This document shows positions 1 through 9,543 of a stretch of DNA of 64,000 nucleotides, piece by piece. A model generated the notes under the pieces. It saw nothing but the letters and a program-made list of their open reading frames with translations. It was not told the origin of the DNA and ran no database searches. How positions within the stretch are numbered: the stretch's first letter is position 1; the number at the start of each line of letters is the position of its first letter. Source of the DNA: Candidatus Altimarinota bacterium (GTDB lineage: Bacteria; Patescibacteriota; Gracilibacteria; BD1-5; UBA2023); NCBI GenBank assembly GCA_023230505.1, contig JALNXF010000005.1:1-64000 (forward strand). Reading direction: 5' to 3'. Made by a program: the position numbers and the translations under genes.

Positions 1-525
1 ATTTCTCGCTCCTGGAACTGGTCATTTAACAGCTATAACATTAAGTTCTTTATTAACTAGTTCTAAGCTGATTTTTTTAAGTGTTACTTTGTCTGTACCC
101 ATATGTCAATGCATTTTTTTACCCGGTTTTGTTCTTCTTGGTTTTCTTGTACCAATAGATCATAGCGCTCTATGAAATTTTGATCCAACTCTTCCTGGAC
201 CTCAATGGAAATTCCATCTTTTCATCGCTCAGGCAAATCATTTTCATTTTGAAATTCCTTCAACCGTAACTAATTCTACTCCATCAAGAATATCAAGTGA
301 TACTATATCTCATTTTTTTAAGTCTTTAAGTTTATCTGACATGGGAACTTCTTTTTTGTCAGAAGTATCTGTCATTTCTAAAACTAAAGCTTCATATCAA
401 TCAGTATCTGTAGTCTTAATTTGAGCAACTTTCAATTCTGGTATCTTAATAAGAGTAACAGGGATTAGTTTATCACTTTTGATAATCCTAGTCATTTCTA
501 ATTTTTTTCAAATTATTCCAGCCAT
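1..525 (-). CDS. rplC: 50S ribosomal protein L3 (partial, C-terminus cut by window edge)
   Basis: Structural protein of the large ribosomal subunit near the peptidyl-transferase centre. The ATG is complementary to 523-525 and 175 codons are present; bacterial L3 is about 205 aa, so the end lies outside the window. With UGA as Gly the read includes the L3 core GGPGRVGSKFHRA and the following RTKPGKKMHGHMG, the family hallmark loop. Four or more glycines of this core are UGA, which helps fix the genetic code. A promoter at 698-725 and a leader hairpin at 555-587 precede it. No rpsJ lies upstream, so rplC seems to open the ribosomal operon here. Identification is firm. Confidence 0.95.
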
Positions 526-554
526 TTTTATTAATTTTAATAATTACGAATTAA

Positions 555-587
555 GAATTATAAATTTGTTAGTTAAATTTATAATTC
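555..587. promoter_or_regulatory. Perfect inverted repeat in the rplC leader
   Basis: Arms GAATTATAAATTT (555-567) and AAATTTATAATTC (575-587) are perfectly complementary around a 7-nt loop GTTAGTT. It lies 30 nt upstream of the rplC ATG within a predicted 5' leader of roughly 165 nt. It could be an autoregulatory or stability hairpin of the ribosomal operon; AT-rich composition means chance is possible. Confidence 0.45.
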
Positions 588-697
588 ATATATTTTATTT
601 TCAGTCTGTGTTTTTTAAATTAGAGGTTAGAATAGTGAGCCACAAAATTAGTGAAACATAAGCTAACATAACTTTTCATTTTTAAAAAAGCTCAAGC

Positions 698-725
698 ATT
701 GTATAAAAAAAACCCATTATGTCAA
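698..725 (-). promoter_or_regulatory. Sigma70-like promoter for rplC
   Basis: On the minus strand a perfect -35 TTGACA (720-725), a 16-nt spacer and a -10 TACAAT (698-703, within TATACAAT). It points at rplC and would give a leader of about 165 nt. Confidence 0.6.
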
Positions 726-750
726 AATTTTTTTTAATTTTCAACATTTT

Positions 751-809
751 ACCCTCACCCTAACCTTTTTTACCCTCACCCCAACCCTCTCCACTTGGGT
801 GAGAGGGAG
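751..809. repeat. GC-rich palindromic repeat A, intergenic copy
   Basis: Tandem CCCTCACCCTAACC and CCCTCACCCCAACCCTCTCC followed by a degenerate right arm ending GAGAGGGA. It belongs to the dispersed family also found at 4328, 5368, 7885, 8744, 14503, 17584, 18736 and 43329. The copy is partly duplicated and is one of two outside an ORF. Confidence 0.75.
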
Positions 810-848
810 TTATAGATATGTATAAAAAATTGATACAGGAACTGGAAT

Positions 849-920
849 TACCCCCAACCCCTAAAATAGGGGAGATTATTTTTTATTCCTCCCTTATTTT
901 AGGGGAGGTTAGGTAGGGTA
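849..920. repeat. 72-bp repeat B, left copy
   Basis: Nearly identical (about two mismatches in 72) to 14612-14683. It carries two nested palindromes built on CCCCTAAAATAGGGG and CCTCCCTTATTTTAGGGGAGG. It sits just downstream of the P1 stop codon, while the other copy forms the last codons of P10, so the two copies bracket the paralogue island. Confidence 0.8.
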
Positions 921-928
921 AGCTTGAA

Positions 929-1582
929 CTAATCCTTAAGACGACAACGAACAGATAAAATCTTATAATTATCATCTGTACATCATTTAACTGTGCAATA
1001 AAAATAACCCACATTACAACACCAAGAATAATTAGAACTTGATGGACCAGACCAATAACATGCCTCATATTCATCCATAAATTCACTAGTTTGACTATTA
1101 TAATAACCCCTATAATCTTCTTCTCCCTCTAAACCTAAAAAATCTTTTAATCAATTTATTAATAATTCTTTCTCAAGTAAATTCCAGTCTCCGGTACTTA
1201 ACAATTTTAATCATCTAAATTCTGCTTCTTTTATAGCTCATTCGAAATCATATTGGTAGTAAACTTCCCATTCATCTTCTAGCTCATAACAACAACCTTC
1301 TTGGTATTCTTGTCATTCTTTTAGGAGTATTACTTCTGGACATTGTGGTTTACCAAGGTCTTGGGTTAGGACTTTTAGTCAGGATATTTCGGTGTAGTCT
1401 GGGATTTGGTTTTGTTGTTTTAATCTTTCTTCTTCTCTTCTTCTCTCATTTTCTTCCATGGCTGGAAGTGCGGTTTTGATTAATTTTTTGTTTTCTTCAA
1501 CTAACCTCTGTAATTCTTTAGTGATTACAGGGGGACGGATTTGAAATCCTGGAGTTGGGGTATGTGGGGTTTGGTTTGTCAT
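929..1582 (-). CDS. P1: FISUMP / C-type-lectin-like paralogue
   Basis: 217 aa. N-terminal Thr/Pro segment then the family module (PPVITKELQRLVEENKK, ALPAMEENERRREEE), about residues 20-60, likely a helix that docks a common partner. The rest is a C-type-lectin-fold domain of the Fibrobacter succinogenes major paralogous (FISUMP) type, with CYWSG and a C-terminal ILSVRCRLKD. The variable stretch is rich in Tyr, Ser, Asn and Cys. Its C-terminal nine residues differ by little from P2, showing recent common origin. It is the last, apparently separately promoted member of the island, 42 nt downstream of the shared promoter-like motif. The binding target is unknown. Confidence 0.85.
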
Positions 1583-1623
1583 AATTTATTTTTGGGGTTT
1601 TAGTTGTGTATTTGTTTTAGTTT

Positions 1624-1647
1624 ATCATATTTTGGAGGGAAATGCAA
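1624..1647 (-). promoter_or_regulatory. Shared island promoter-like motif upstream of P1
   Basis: On the minus strand TTGCAT, 12 nt (TTCCCTCCAAAA), then TATGATAAACT, 42 nt before the P1 start. The same arrangement lies before P3 (6266-6289) and P10 (15383-15406). The TATGAT box looks like a -10; a 12-nt gap is too short for a normal -35, so TTGCAW may be an activator site. Confidence 0.55.
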
Positions 1648-1663
1648 GAAATTGAAGAGTAAA

Positions 1664-1684
1664 AAACTCACCTGCGGTGAGTTT
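1664..1684. terminator. Hairpin, probable terminator
   Basis: AAACTCACC (1664-1672), loop TGC, GGTGAGTTT (1676-1684), with a T-run on the minus strand after it. It would end transcription of the small unknown gene 1714-2064 before the P1 promoter. Confidence 0.6.
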
Positions 1685-1713
1685 AAATCTAAAGATTGAA
1701 TTTTATAGAAAAT

Positions 1714-2064
1714 CTATGTTTTTATTAAAATATCTTCAATGGTGATAATACTATAATTATGCCATTTTTTGCAAAAACAAGTTATATTGTAACTTCTTAC
1801 AAAAATAACAAGTTTAGTTTCTTCAAATTCTTTTATTTCTGATATTACAACTCAAAACACTCCTGATTTAATTTTTTCTTCTATTTCTGTTTTGATTTCT
1901 CTAATTAAGGATTTACAATCCTGTATAAAATTATCTACTATTAAATCTTCATCATATAATCCAGTATCCCTATATCTGCAAGTATCTCACATAAAATTCA
2001 CAAAATCTTCAAATTTTTTGTCAACTTTTTTAGAATATTTAACTAAAAAATTATCTTTAAGCAT
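1714..2064 (-). CDS. Hypothetical protein, 116 aa
   Basis: Continuous with UGA as Gly (two UGA codons); ATG at 2064, TAG at 1714. Mostly charged, with alternating helix and strand-like segments, no membrane segment or signal peptide, and a C-terminal stretch with CFCKKW. It follows a 54-aa ORF by 14 nt and sits between P1 and P2, so it may be an accessory part of the island. I do not recognise a family. Its position and size recall the accessory genes of diversity-generating retroelements, but the sequence shows no clear match, so this is not claimed. Confidence 0.6.
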
Positions 2065-2078
2065 AAGATAATTTTTTA

Positions 2079-2243
2079 TTATTTGTATTTCAAAAGATTT
2101 TTTGTTTTTACATTTCCAATACCTTTTTTATCTTCCTTTAATTGTTTTTTTAACAAAACTGCTCTTTTTATAATATATTTATCTGTATTTTCTAATAATT
2201 TATTTCCTGATATATATCAAGAAAAGTCTACTTTTTTACTCAT
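2079..2243 (-). CDS. Small hypothetical protein, 54 aa
   Basis: ATG at 2243, TAA at 2079-2081, one UGA codon. Very basic, helical (KYIIKRAVLLKKQLKEDKK). It lies 14 nt upstream of the 116-aa ORF. The two could be remnants of one gene split by a frameshift, since both are Lys-rich and both contain SKKVD; but each has its own ATG. No recognisable function. Confidence 0.4.
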
Positions 2244-2349
2244 ATTTATATAAATTAAATTTAATTTAAGTATCCTTTAGAGATAAATATTAATCTTTCT
2301 AAGATTATATAAATTTTATTTAAAAATCAAATTAAAATTGATACAGGAA

Positions 2350-3003
2350 CTAATCCTTAAGACGACAACGAACTGAGAAGGCATTGGCCTCGTTATTACT
2401 ACTACGATTAATTGAATTATCATAGTAAACCAAAGAACGAATCCATAAAAAAGAAGGAGAGAAAACTGAACTAGACCAGTAGTAGACAAAATCTCAAAAA
2501 TTCCAGCGAGTACCATCATTACAATGGCCTTTATAATCTTTTTGTTCTTTTAATCATAAAAGATTTTTTAATCAATCTACTCATAATTCTTCTTCCAGTT
2601 TCGTCCAATCATAATCTGATAATATTTCTATTCATCTAAATTTTGCTTCTTTTAAAGCTCAGCGGAAATCATATTGGTAATAAGTTTGTCATTCATGTTC
2701 TAGTTTGTAACAACAACATTTTTTGTATTTTTGTCATTTTTTTAAGAGTTTTACTTCAGGGCATTGTGGTTTGTCGAGGTCTTGGTTTAGGACTTTTAGT
2801 CAGGCTACTTCGGTGTAGTCTGGAAGTTGATTTTGTTGTTTTAGTTTTTCTTCTTCTCTCCTTCTCTCATTTTCTTCCATGGCTGGAAGTGCGGTTTTGA
2901 TTAGTTTTTTGTTTTCTTCAACTAACCTCTGCAATTCTTTAGTGATTACAGGGGGTTTGATTTGAAATCATGGAGTTGGGGTATGTGGAGTTTGGTTTGG
3001 CAT
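2350..3003 (-). CDS. P2: FISUMP / C-type-lectin-like paralogue
   Basis: 217 aa, the same length as P1. Shared N-terminal module (PPVITKELQRLVEENKK) and linker, then a lectin-like domain with YYWSSS and a C-terminal ANAFSVRCRLKD. P1 and P2 are close over the first two thirds and over the last nine residues, but the segment between (about residues 150-205) is strongly divergent. That is the pattern expected of a diversified binding face. It follows the vWA gene by 22 nt, so it is probably co-transcribed with P3 and vWA. Confidence 0.85.
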
Positions 3004-3025
3004 AATGGGTTTGATTAAATTGTTA

Positions 3026-5464
3026 TTATTCTTGCTCAAGAGTAAAAATTCGGTATTTGTTGTCGACTAGATAATCTATAAGTTTTGTTTTACCAATATC
3101 AAGAATTTGGGTAGCATCATCTAGAAATATTTTTTTTCATTTCTTGAAATATTTTTTTGTTTTCTGTTTTTCATCTTTACCCAAATTCAGACCAAAGATA
3201 ATATCAAGTCAATCGAATTTATCAATAACTTCAATTAATTTATTGCTTCAATCCATTAATTTAATATTTCAATCAGTTGGAACTCAATCTGTGATAATTA
3301 TTGGGATAAACTCTGTCGATGGCATTTTATATTTCTGGTCGACTATCATTTCTTGTACATTCTCAAAGGTCTCGGTCATATTGGTTTCATCTTCTAAATG
3401 AAGAGTAGATTTCATTATATTTCATTTTGAATTAATATATTCGTCATTTACTCATTTAATTTCTCTTGTGGTCAATCAAATGGTATTAATATAGAATGGA
3501 ATGCCAAGTTTCTCACAAAAAATTCATAAAAATACCATAAGTTTAAGGGATTCTTGGATTTTTCAATTTTGTTTCATAGATACACTCACATCCAGAGAAA
3601 GACTAATTCATAAGTTAATTTGCATACTTTCCACCTCATCTTTTCTGCCATAAATAGAATAATGTCACATTTTTATTTTTCTTCAGGCTGTTGGAATATC
3701 ATAAAGAGTTCCTGTGTGATAATTACCTACATAAATATAATCTCTAAGCTTCGGGATATAATCAGTTAATGCCTTAATAAAATCATCAACATAAGGCTCT
3801 ATTTCCTCCTCTAATTTGATAAATTCTTCAAAATATTTCTCTTCTCACTCGTTAAATCACTGCTCTATCATATCCTGAACTTTTCTAATTCTTTCTCACT
3901 CTATTTGCTCTTTTTTGCCCTGAATTTGACTTTGGAGAGACTTTTTTAATTTGTCACTTTTGATTCACTTTGCTTCTTCATTTATCTGTTCTACTTCTTC
4001 TTGTGTCTTAGCTTCGGCTACCTTTTTCTTCAAATCCTGTGTTTTTGCAATTTCTTCTTCGTGTTTTTCTATTGCTTTTTCTAGTTTTTCTTCGAGTTTT
4101 TTGGCTTCTTTTTTTGCCTTGTCATCCAGTGTTTTTGGTTTGAATTCTAGGTCGCCATCTTCATTTTGTTTCCAGTCTAGACCTGGAATTTCTTTGTTTA
4201 ATTTATCAAGATTTTCCTTGTCAATCTCAGATTTAACTTCTTTTTCAAACTTTTTTCTATCTTCCTCACTCATCTTATCTATAGCTTCTTGGACTTTTTT
4301 TAAATCTTCTTCTGTCGGCTCTTTATCCCTCACCCCTTGCCCCTCTCCCAGAGGTAGAGGGGAATTTGAATCTGATTTTCATTCTTGAGGTTCGGAACGA
4401 TTGCCATCGTTCCCTACATTTTCTGAATTCTGTCATTCTTGAGATTCTGGTTTTCATTCTTGTGGTTGTCATTTTCAATCTTGTGGTTGTCAATCTCATT
4501 GTTTTTTCATTATATCTTGTAGCATTTCTTGGAATTTTTTCTGTTGCATAGCTCTTTCTAGGTCTTTTCTAGCCAAATCTTCTACGATAGGAAGTAAGAT
4601 AGAATTCTTAAAAATCACTCTAGATAAATTTGGGATATCTGGTGAAATCATCTGGTCAAAATTTGGTAGAATTTCTTCATTAAAAATAGTCTCTATTTGT
4701 TCGCTCACTTTTATATTATCCACCTCAAATAAATCTGGAAAGTCTCTATTTAACCAAAAATACGCCATTTTTATCTCTAATTGTTTAAGTGAAGGTGCTT
4801 TACTTATATCAAAATCTTTATCTTCATTTCAAGATAACATATTTTGATAAAGATGAGCTACCATATTTTTCTTGTTTGGTCATTTCTTAGAAACTTTTCT
4901 TCAAATAAATGGATCTTCATTGGCTCAATTAAAAAATAGTGAAATAACTGAAACTGGGAGTCATAAATCCTGAGCTCTTTTATTTGTCCAAATAATATCC
5001 CCATAATCACTATCTTCTGCGTGCTGTATTTCATGATCTCCTAGTGCTCAAAGTGATTTCATATCATATTCGAGTAACATTTTTAAATCATAGTAAAACT
5101 TTTTTGGTTTGAGAATTCCCTCTGGAATTTCATGAAAAAGAATCTCTCATTTCATATATTGAGAAATTATTTTTTCACTCTCTTCTCACGGTCCACAAGC
5201 AAAAGTATCCAAGCCCGCAGGACTTGGCACAAGTTCCAAATCACAAGCACGAGAATATTTAATAAGCCATTTTAGATAATCAAGCTTCTCCTCCACAAGC
5301 TTCTCCAATTCTCTATCGCTCAAATTACTCAAAACTTGACTTACTTTTGTAGAAGTTTTTTGAGTCAGCCCTCACCCCAGCCCTCTCCCAGAGCCCTCAC
5401 CCTGACCCTCTCCCAGAGGTAGAGGGGATTTATTTCAGATTATTTCTTTTATTTTATCTATCAT
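3026..5464 (-). CDS. vWA-domain protein with N-terminal HExxH motif
   Basis: 812 aa. The C-terminal vWA domain shows the MIDAS DxSxS (LSLDVSVSM, about residue 622-630) and a later IIITDGVPTDG. The N-terminal third has HEIQH (about 144-148) followed some 40 residues later by NGANEDPF, the HExxH plus NxxED pattern of minimal metallopeptidase-like domains fused to vWA in other bacteria. The middle is a Gly/Gln-rich linker, with most Gly as UGA, then a long charged coiled coil (about 380-500). vWA proteins of this kind are the usual partners of MoxR AAA+ ATPases, here encoded at 11096-13765. Two copies of palindromic repeat A are translated in frame, near residues 12-33 and 367-379. It starts 3 nt after P3 ends. 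Peptidase activity is inference. Confidence 0.85.
4328..4365. repeat. GC-rich palindromic repeat A inside the vWA gene
   Basis: CCCTCACCCCTTGCCCCTCT plus right arm, in frame on the minus strand where it encodes SPLPLGEGQGVR within the low-complexity linker between the metallopeptidase-like and coiled-coil parts. Confidence 0.8.
5368..5432. repeat. GC-rich palindromic repeat A, partly duplicated, inside the vWA gene
   Basis: One and a half units (CCCTCACCCCAGCCCTCTCC, then CCCTCACCCTGACCCTCTCC with right arm). Read in frame near the N-terminus as SPLPLGEGQGEGSGRGLGGG, before the first conserved block. Confidence 0.8.
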
Positions 5465-5467
5465 ATT

Positions 5468-6229
5468 TTATTTATATAAATTGCTTCTTAATTTTTTTAT
5501 TGCCTTATTTTTAATTCTTTTGAGGAATTCTTTTCTTTTTAACATTAATTCAGTCTCATCTTTGGTTTCTTCTTTTTTTTCTGAAAAAATACAACGAACA
5601 GAGAAACCGTTGGTAGACTTATCCCGACAATTGCGATAGACTCAAGCATTAAGCCGGTTCAAGTCCCTACTACGAACGTTAGTAGTATTATACTCCGTAG
5701 AAGTCCATAAGAAGGCGTAGTTACAACGATTGTGGAAAGTACCACTACCCCAGTGACCTGCTGAATTTAGATTTAATTTTTTCATTAATTCTTCAAAATC
5801 TTCTTTTGTTAATTTAATATCATTTTTTGAACCAAATAATTGTGTCATTTCTAGGTCTGTTGGAAGTCTTTTTCATAGATGTTTTGATTCTAACATTGCT
5901 GCATACCAGTTGTAATACCAATCATCTCAATCATTCCAACAATATGGTCTTCAACCTATTATTTTATCTCATTTTTGTAGTATTTGTATCTTTGGATAAG
6001 TTGGTCTTCAGAGATTTTCAGTTTCTAGTTTTATTCAGTTGTGTTCTATGAATTCTTTTTTATTTTTCAATCTTTCCTCTTCTCTTCTTCTCTCATTTGC
6101 TTCCATAGCTGGAAGTGCAGTTTTGATTAGTTTTTTGTTTTCTTCAACTAGCCTCTGTAATTCTTCAGTGATTACAGGGGGTTTTATTTGAAATCCTGGA
6201 GTTGGGGTATGTGAAGTTTGGTTTGGCAT
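5468..6229 (-). CDS. P3: FISUMP / C-type-lectin-like paralogue with basic tail
   Basis: 253 aa. Start at 6229 chosen because MPNQTSHTP aligns with the other paralogues; the longer reading from 6460 adds residues with no family match. Module PPVITEELQRLVEENKK, then the lectin-like domain with GKRLPTDLE, LWTSTEY and NGFSVRCIFSEKK. A 40-residue Lys/Glu-rich tail follows SVRC, absent from P1 and P2. The region from NRCNYAFLW to SVRC is noticeably richer in G and C than its surroundings (CGT, GGT, AAC codons), as in P5 and P9. It heads the P3-vWA-P2 unit, 37 nt downstream of the shared promoter-like motif. Confidence 0.85.
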
Positions 6230-6265
6230 GGGTTGGTTTGGTTTTAGATGTATTTGTTTTAGTTT

Positions 6266-6289
6266 ATCATATTTTGGGGGAAATTGCAA
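6266..6289 (-). promoter_or_regulatory. Shared island promoter-like motif upstream of P3
   Basis: Minus strand TTGCAA, 12 nt (TTTCCCCCAAAA), then TATGATAAACT. It matches the P1 and P10 copies in order, spacing and distance to the ATG (about 35-42 nt). Confidence 0.55.
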
Positions 6290-6384
6290 AAAATTGGGGA
6301 TATTTTTGGTTAAAATAATTATACTAAAGTTGTATTTTATTTTACTTGTAAGTAATCGAAAATGAACTTTAGAAAAATTTATAA

Positions 6385-7143
6385 AAATATTCCTGAAATT
6401 ATTGAAAACAAAAGGAAAATATATCTCTAATTGATTTAGAGAATTACAAGAAAAATCCAATAAATAAGCTTAAAATCCAGGCTTATTTAGAGGAATTTAT
6501 GATTTGGGGATGATATCCGGAGGTAGTTTTAGCAAAAGGTAGTGAAGAGAAAAAACAAATATTACATGATATTTTTGATTTCTGGTTTAATAGAGATATC
6601 GTATTATACACACAAAAAATGTACGAATTCAAAGAACTCACTAAACAACTTAGTTTTGGGAATTGAAATATTCTAAATTATGCGTCATTGGCTGGTTTGG
6701 CGAATTTATCAGCTCCAACAGTTAAGTCTTTTATAGAAATTCTAAAAGAAACTTTTATAGTTTTTAGTCTAAGACCTTTTTTCAATAACAAATTAAAAGA
6801 AATAAATAAGTCTCCAAAGCTTTATTTTCTAGATACTTGATTTAGAAATTATTTTATAAATAGATTTGATTTTGCAAAAGATGAACTAGGTGTTTTATTT
6901 GAAAATGCATTATTATCCGATTTAATCAAAAAATGATATAGCTATGACAATCTCAAATTCTGGAGAACAAATGATGAAAAATACGAAGTAGATCTAATTC
7001 TCGAAGATGAAAAAAGAGCTTTTGAATTCAAATACAAAAATACAACTAAAATATCAGATCGCAGATGATTAGATAATTTCCTAAAAAAATACAACGAATT
7101 TAACTGAGAAATTATAAACAAAGATAATTTTTATAAGAACTAA
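6385..7143 (+). pseudogene. DUF4143 (AAA_14-type ATPase) C-terminal remnant
   Basis: An open frame of about 252 codons starts abruptly after a stop at 6382-6384; the first in-frame ATG is inside it, at about 6499. The read contains EEFMIWGGYPEVVLA, GFRNYFINRF, GVLFENALLSDLIKKG and DLILEDEKRAFEFKYK, typical of the DUF4143 domain at the C-terminus of AAA_14 ATPases (about 380-450 aa). The N-terminal Walker A/B ATPase half is missing, so this is best read as a 5'-truncated remnant. Its stop overlaps the stop of P4 on the opposite strand. The DUF4143 fold is PD-(D/E)XK-like, but activity without the ATPase half is doubtful. Confidence 0.75.
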
Positions 7144-7955
7144 TCTCTAAGGCAACGAACAAGAAGACAGGCACTTAAAAAATGAGTATCCAAAATAGAG
7201 ATATGACCTGTAATTAAAGCAATTCAATCAATTTTTTCTTTTCTATTTATATTCCTTTCAATTGACGATGACCAATATGTAGATAATTTATTAGAATCAG
7301 GAAATTTTGGTCCAACTAAACTTGTAAAATATCAAGCAAAATTTAAATTTAATGTTTTAATTAAATTTTCGGTTTTTTCATTATCTTTATTTCAAGGCAT
7401 AAAATCTATTATCTTTCTCCATTCTTCTTTTGAAGGTAATCTTTTTCAAATTTTTCCAGCTTCTCTTTGAGCAACATTAAATGTAAAATATGTATGTCAA
7501 TTATGATTTATAATACCGTCTTCATTAAATTTATCCTTCATTACAGTAAGATAATTCCTGTCTAATTTTTCTATTTTTAAATCTTCTTTATCAAATTTTA
7601 ATATTTTTCAATCTATTTCTATTCATATAAAATTTTCTCAAAAAATTAGTTTTTTTCAGTTTTCTCTGTACCAGTCTGGGTATTTAATTTTCCAGTCTTG
7701 AATTAATTCTTTATCTTCTTGTGTGTATCATAAATTTAGTGATTCTTGTTGATTTTGTTTTTCTAGTTCTCTTATTCTTCTCTCATTTGCCTCCATTGCT
7801 GGAAGTGCTGTCTTGATTAGTTTTTTGTTTTCTTCAACTAACCTCTGTAATTCTGGGGTGATTATTGGGAGACGAATTTGAAGTCCTCACCCCACCTTCT
7901 CGAGAGAGGGAGAGGGAGATTGTGGAATTTGAGAATGTAGAGTTTGGTTTGTCAT
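7140..7955 (-). CDS. P4: FISUMP / C-type-lectin-like paralogue, diverged
   Basis: 271 aa. N-terminus carries an in-frame repeat A peptide (SPSPSLEKVGGG) before the module (PELQRLVEENKKL, ALPAMEANERR). The middle (DWKIKYPDWYRENGKKLIFG) matches P7 rather than P1-P3, so the family has at least two middle-domain types. The lectin-like end has TYWSSS and closes with LLVRCLRD, where the usual F-S-V of FSVRC is replaced. It is the last gene of the long unit that starts at P10; its stop overlaps the DUF4143 remnant. Confidence 0.85.
7885..7920. repeat. GC-rich palindromic repeat A inside P4
   Basis: CCTCACCCCACCTTCTCGAG followed by the right arm; translated in frame on the minus strand. The CTCGAG centre variant is shared with the P9 copy at 14503-14535. 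Confidence 0.8.
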
Positions 7956-7966
7956 ATAATTATTTG

Positions 7967-8809
7967 TTAGTTTTTAAATAAATCTCCTAAAGGTTCACTT
8001 AAAATTTTATCCCAAATTGATTTTCTTGTTTTTTTTATTATTGTTATTTCCTCATTAGATTTTAGTTTATCTTCTACTATACAACGCACCGAGAAACCGA
8101 ACTTACGACTACTGTAATTCGTAGGCCGAACATTGGCACTATTAAAGCTCAGATAGAATCCGTGAGTAGTATTAGGAGACGAAGACCAGTAGCCCCCGTT
8201 CGTGCTCTGACTGTCATACATACCAGTATTTCGACAACGGCCACCAGCCATAGTTAATCAGAGTTCTTTTGAGAATTTTTCTCAATTATATCATTCTTCT
8301 CAATCATCTCAATATGGTCTTACTATTTTTTTCCATTCTCATCATTCTCATCCTGTTGGCATTCTTTTTCAGACTTTTTTAGTTTCTCTTATGGCTGAGT
8401 CTTGTGTGAATAGTTGTTCTTTTGTTAAGTCTGGCATTGTTATTTCCCAGATATCTTTTTCAGGGTTTTCTTTTATTGGATATCAGTTTAGAGTTTTTTG
8501 TTTTCAGTCTTTGTCTAGTTCATATCACCAGTTAGATGAGTCTACTTGGAAATTAAATGGTTCAAGTCATGATAGTTCTAGAGCTTCTGGATTTCAAGTG
8601 AATTGTCTAGTTTGTTTTAGTCTTTCTTCTTCTCTTCTTCTCTCATTTTCTTCCATAACTGGAAGTGCGGTTTTGATTAGTTTTTTGTTTTCTTCAACTA
8701 ACCTCTGTAATTCTTTAGTGATTACGGGGGGACGGATTTGAAGCCCTCACCCTAACCCTCTCCCAGAGGGAGAGGGAACTTGTGGAGTATGTTGAGTTTG
8801 GTTTGGCAT
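7967..8809 (-). CDS. P5: FISUMP / C-type-lectin-like paralogue, GC-rich variable end
   Basis: 280 aa. In-frame repeat A peptide (VPSPSGRGLGGG) precedes the module PPVITKELQRLVEENKK. The variable domain runs from MAGGRCRNTG through GYWSSSPNTTHGFYLSF to FGFSVRCIVEDK, followed by a basic tail. About 90 C-terminal codons contain no UGA although Gly is frequent, and codons such as GGC, ACG, AAC and CAG stand out against the AT-rich gene. P9 has the same frame (MAGxR, TG, Q, T, SSS, TH, GFSVRC) with differences concentrated at scattered single codons. This is what a retroelement-diversified variable region looks like, though only inferred. Confidence 0.87.
8744..8780. repeat. GC-rich palindromic repeat A inside P5
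   Basis: CCCTCACCCTAACCCTCTCC plus right arm AGAGGGAGAGGG, in frame in the minus-strand gene P5. Confidence 0.8.
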
Positions 8810-8813
8810 AGAA

Positions 8814-9512
8814 TTATTTGTTAGTTTTTAAGGGTCAAAAAAGTTCTTCCATTATATTTTCTTCTGGTTCTCTAATACAACGAACAGAGAAACCAACGTC
8901 AAATTGATCATAATAGTTATTAACTATTAAATTATCATCCAAAAATAAATCTATGCACCAAGAATTTTTTAAGTCATACTCCGAAGAAGACCATAGGCAA
9001 AAATTATCACCACTATTATAAGGTACACCATTATTACAATAACCTACTAGTTTTATATTTAATTGTTCTATTAATTCCTGAAATTCTTGTTCCGTTAATT
9101 GTCTAGTATCTTCTGAACCAAATATTTTAGATAGTTCTTTATGTGTTGGAAGTCTTTTTCAAAGATGTTTTGATTCTAACATTGCCGCATACCAGTTGTA
9201 GTACCAGTCATCTCAGTCATTCCAACAATATGGTCCTCATTCTATTTCTTCTCATTCTTGTAATATTTGTATATCTGGATGAGTTGGTCTTCATAGATTT
9301 TCGGTTTCTAGGCGAATTCAATTTATTTCTATGAATTCTTGACTTTGTTTTAGTCTTTCCTCTTCTCTTCTTCTCTCATTTGCTTCCATTACTGGAAGTG
9401 CAGTTTTGATTAGTTTTTTGTTTTCTTCAACTAGCCTCTGTAATTCTTTAGTGATTACAGGGGGTTTGATTTGAAATCCTGGAGTTGGGGTATGTGGAGT
9501 TTGGTTTGGCAT
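8814..9512 (-). CDS. P6: FISUMP / C-type-lectin-like paralogue
   Basis: 232 aa. Module PPVITKELQRLVEENKK with ALPVMEANERRREEE; middle part as in P3 (GNDGDDGYYNWYAAMLES, GKRLPT). The variable part includes NFCLWSSSEYD and ends VGFSVRCIREPEENIMEELFGPLKTNK; the Gly of FGPL is a UGA that a standard-code caller would take as the stop. The gene ends 4 nt before the P5 ATG, consistent with translational coupling. Confidence 0.85.
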
Positions 9513-9543
9513 ATAATTATTTGTTAGTTTTTAATTAAAATAG

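Larger units (their letters stand above)
526..928. other. Intergenic region between rplC and P1
   Basis: No convincing gene. It holds the rplC promoter (698-725), a 13-bp perfect hairpin (555-587), a diverged copy of the GC-rich palindromic repeat (751-809) and one copy of the 72-bp repeat (849-920). Short standard-code ORFs here lack ribosome-binding context and protein-like composition. Confidence 0.7.

Noticed and set aside
883..1086. 67-codon ORF on the minus strand within P1
   Set aside because: Different frame; the P1 frame at 929-1582 gives the SVRC family ending.
1714..2243. Accessory Avd-like gene of a retroelement
   Set aside because: Size and location suit it, but I see no clear four-helix Avd motif and no RT nearby.
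3951..4388. 145-codon standard-code ORF on the plus strand, Ser/Phe-rich
   Set aside because: Shadow of the vWA gene's coiled coil; composition is the mirror of Glu/Lys codons.
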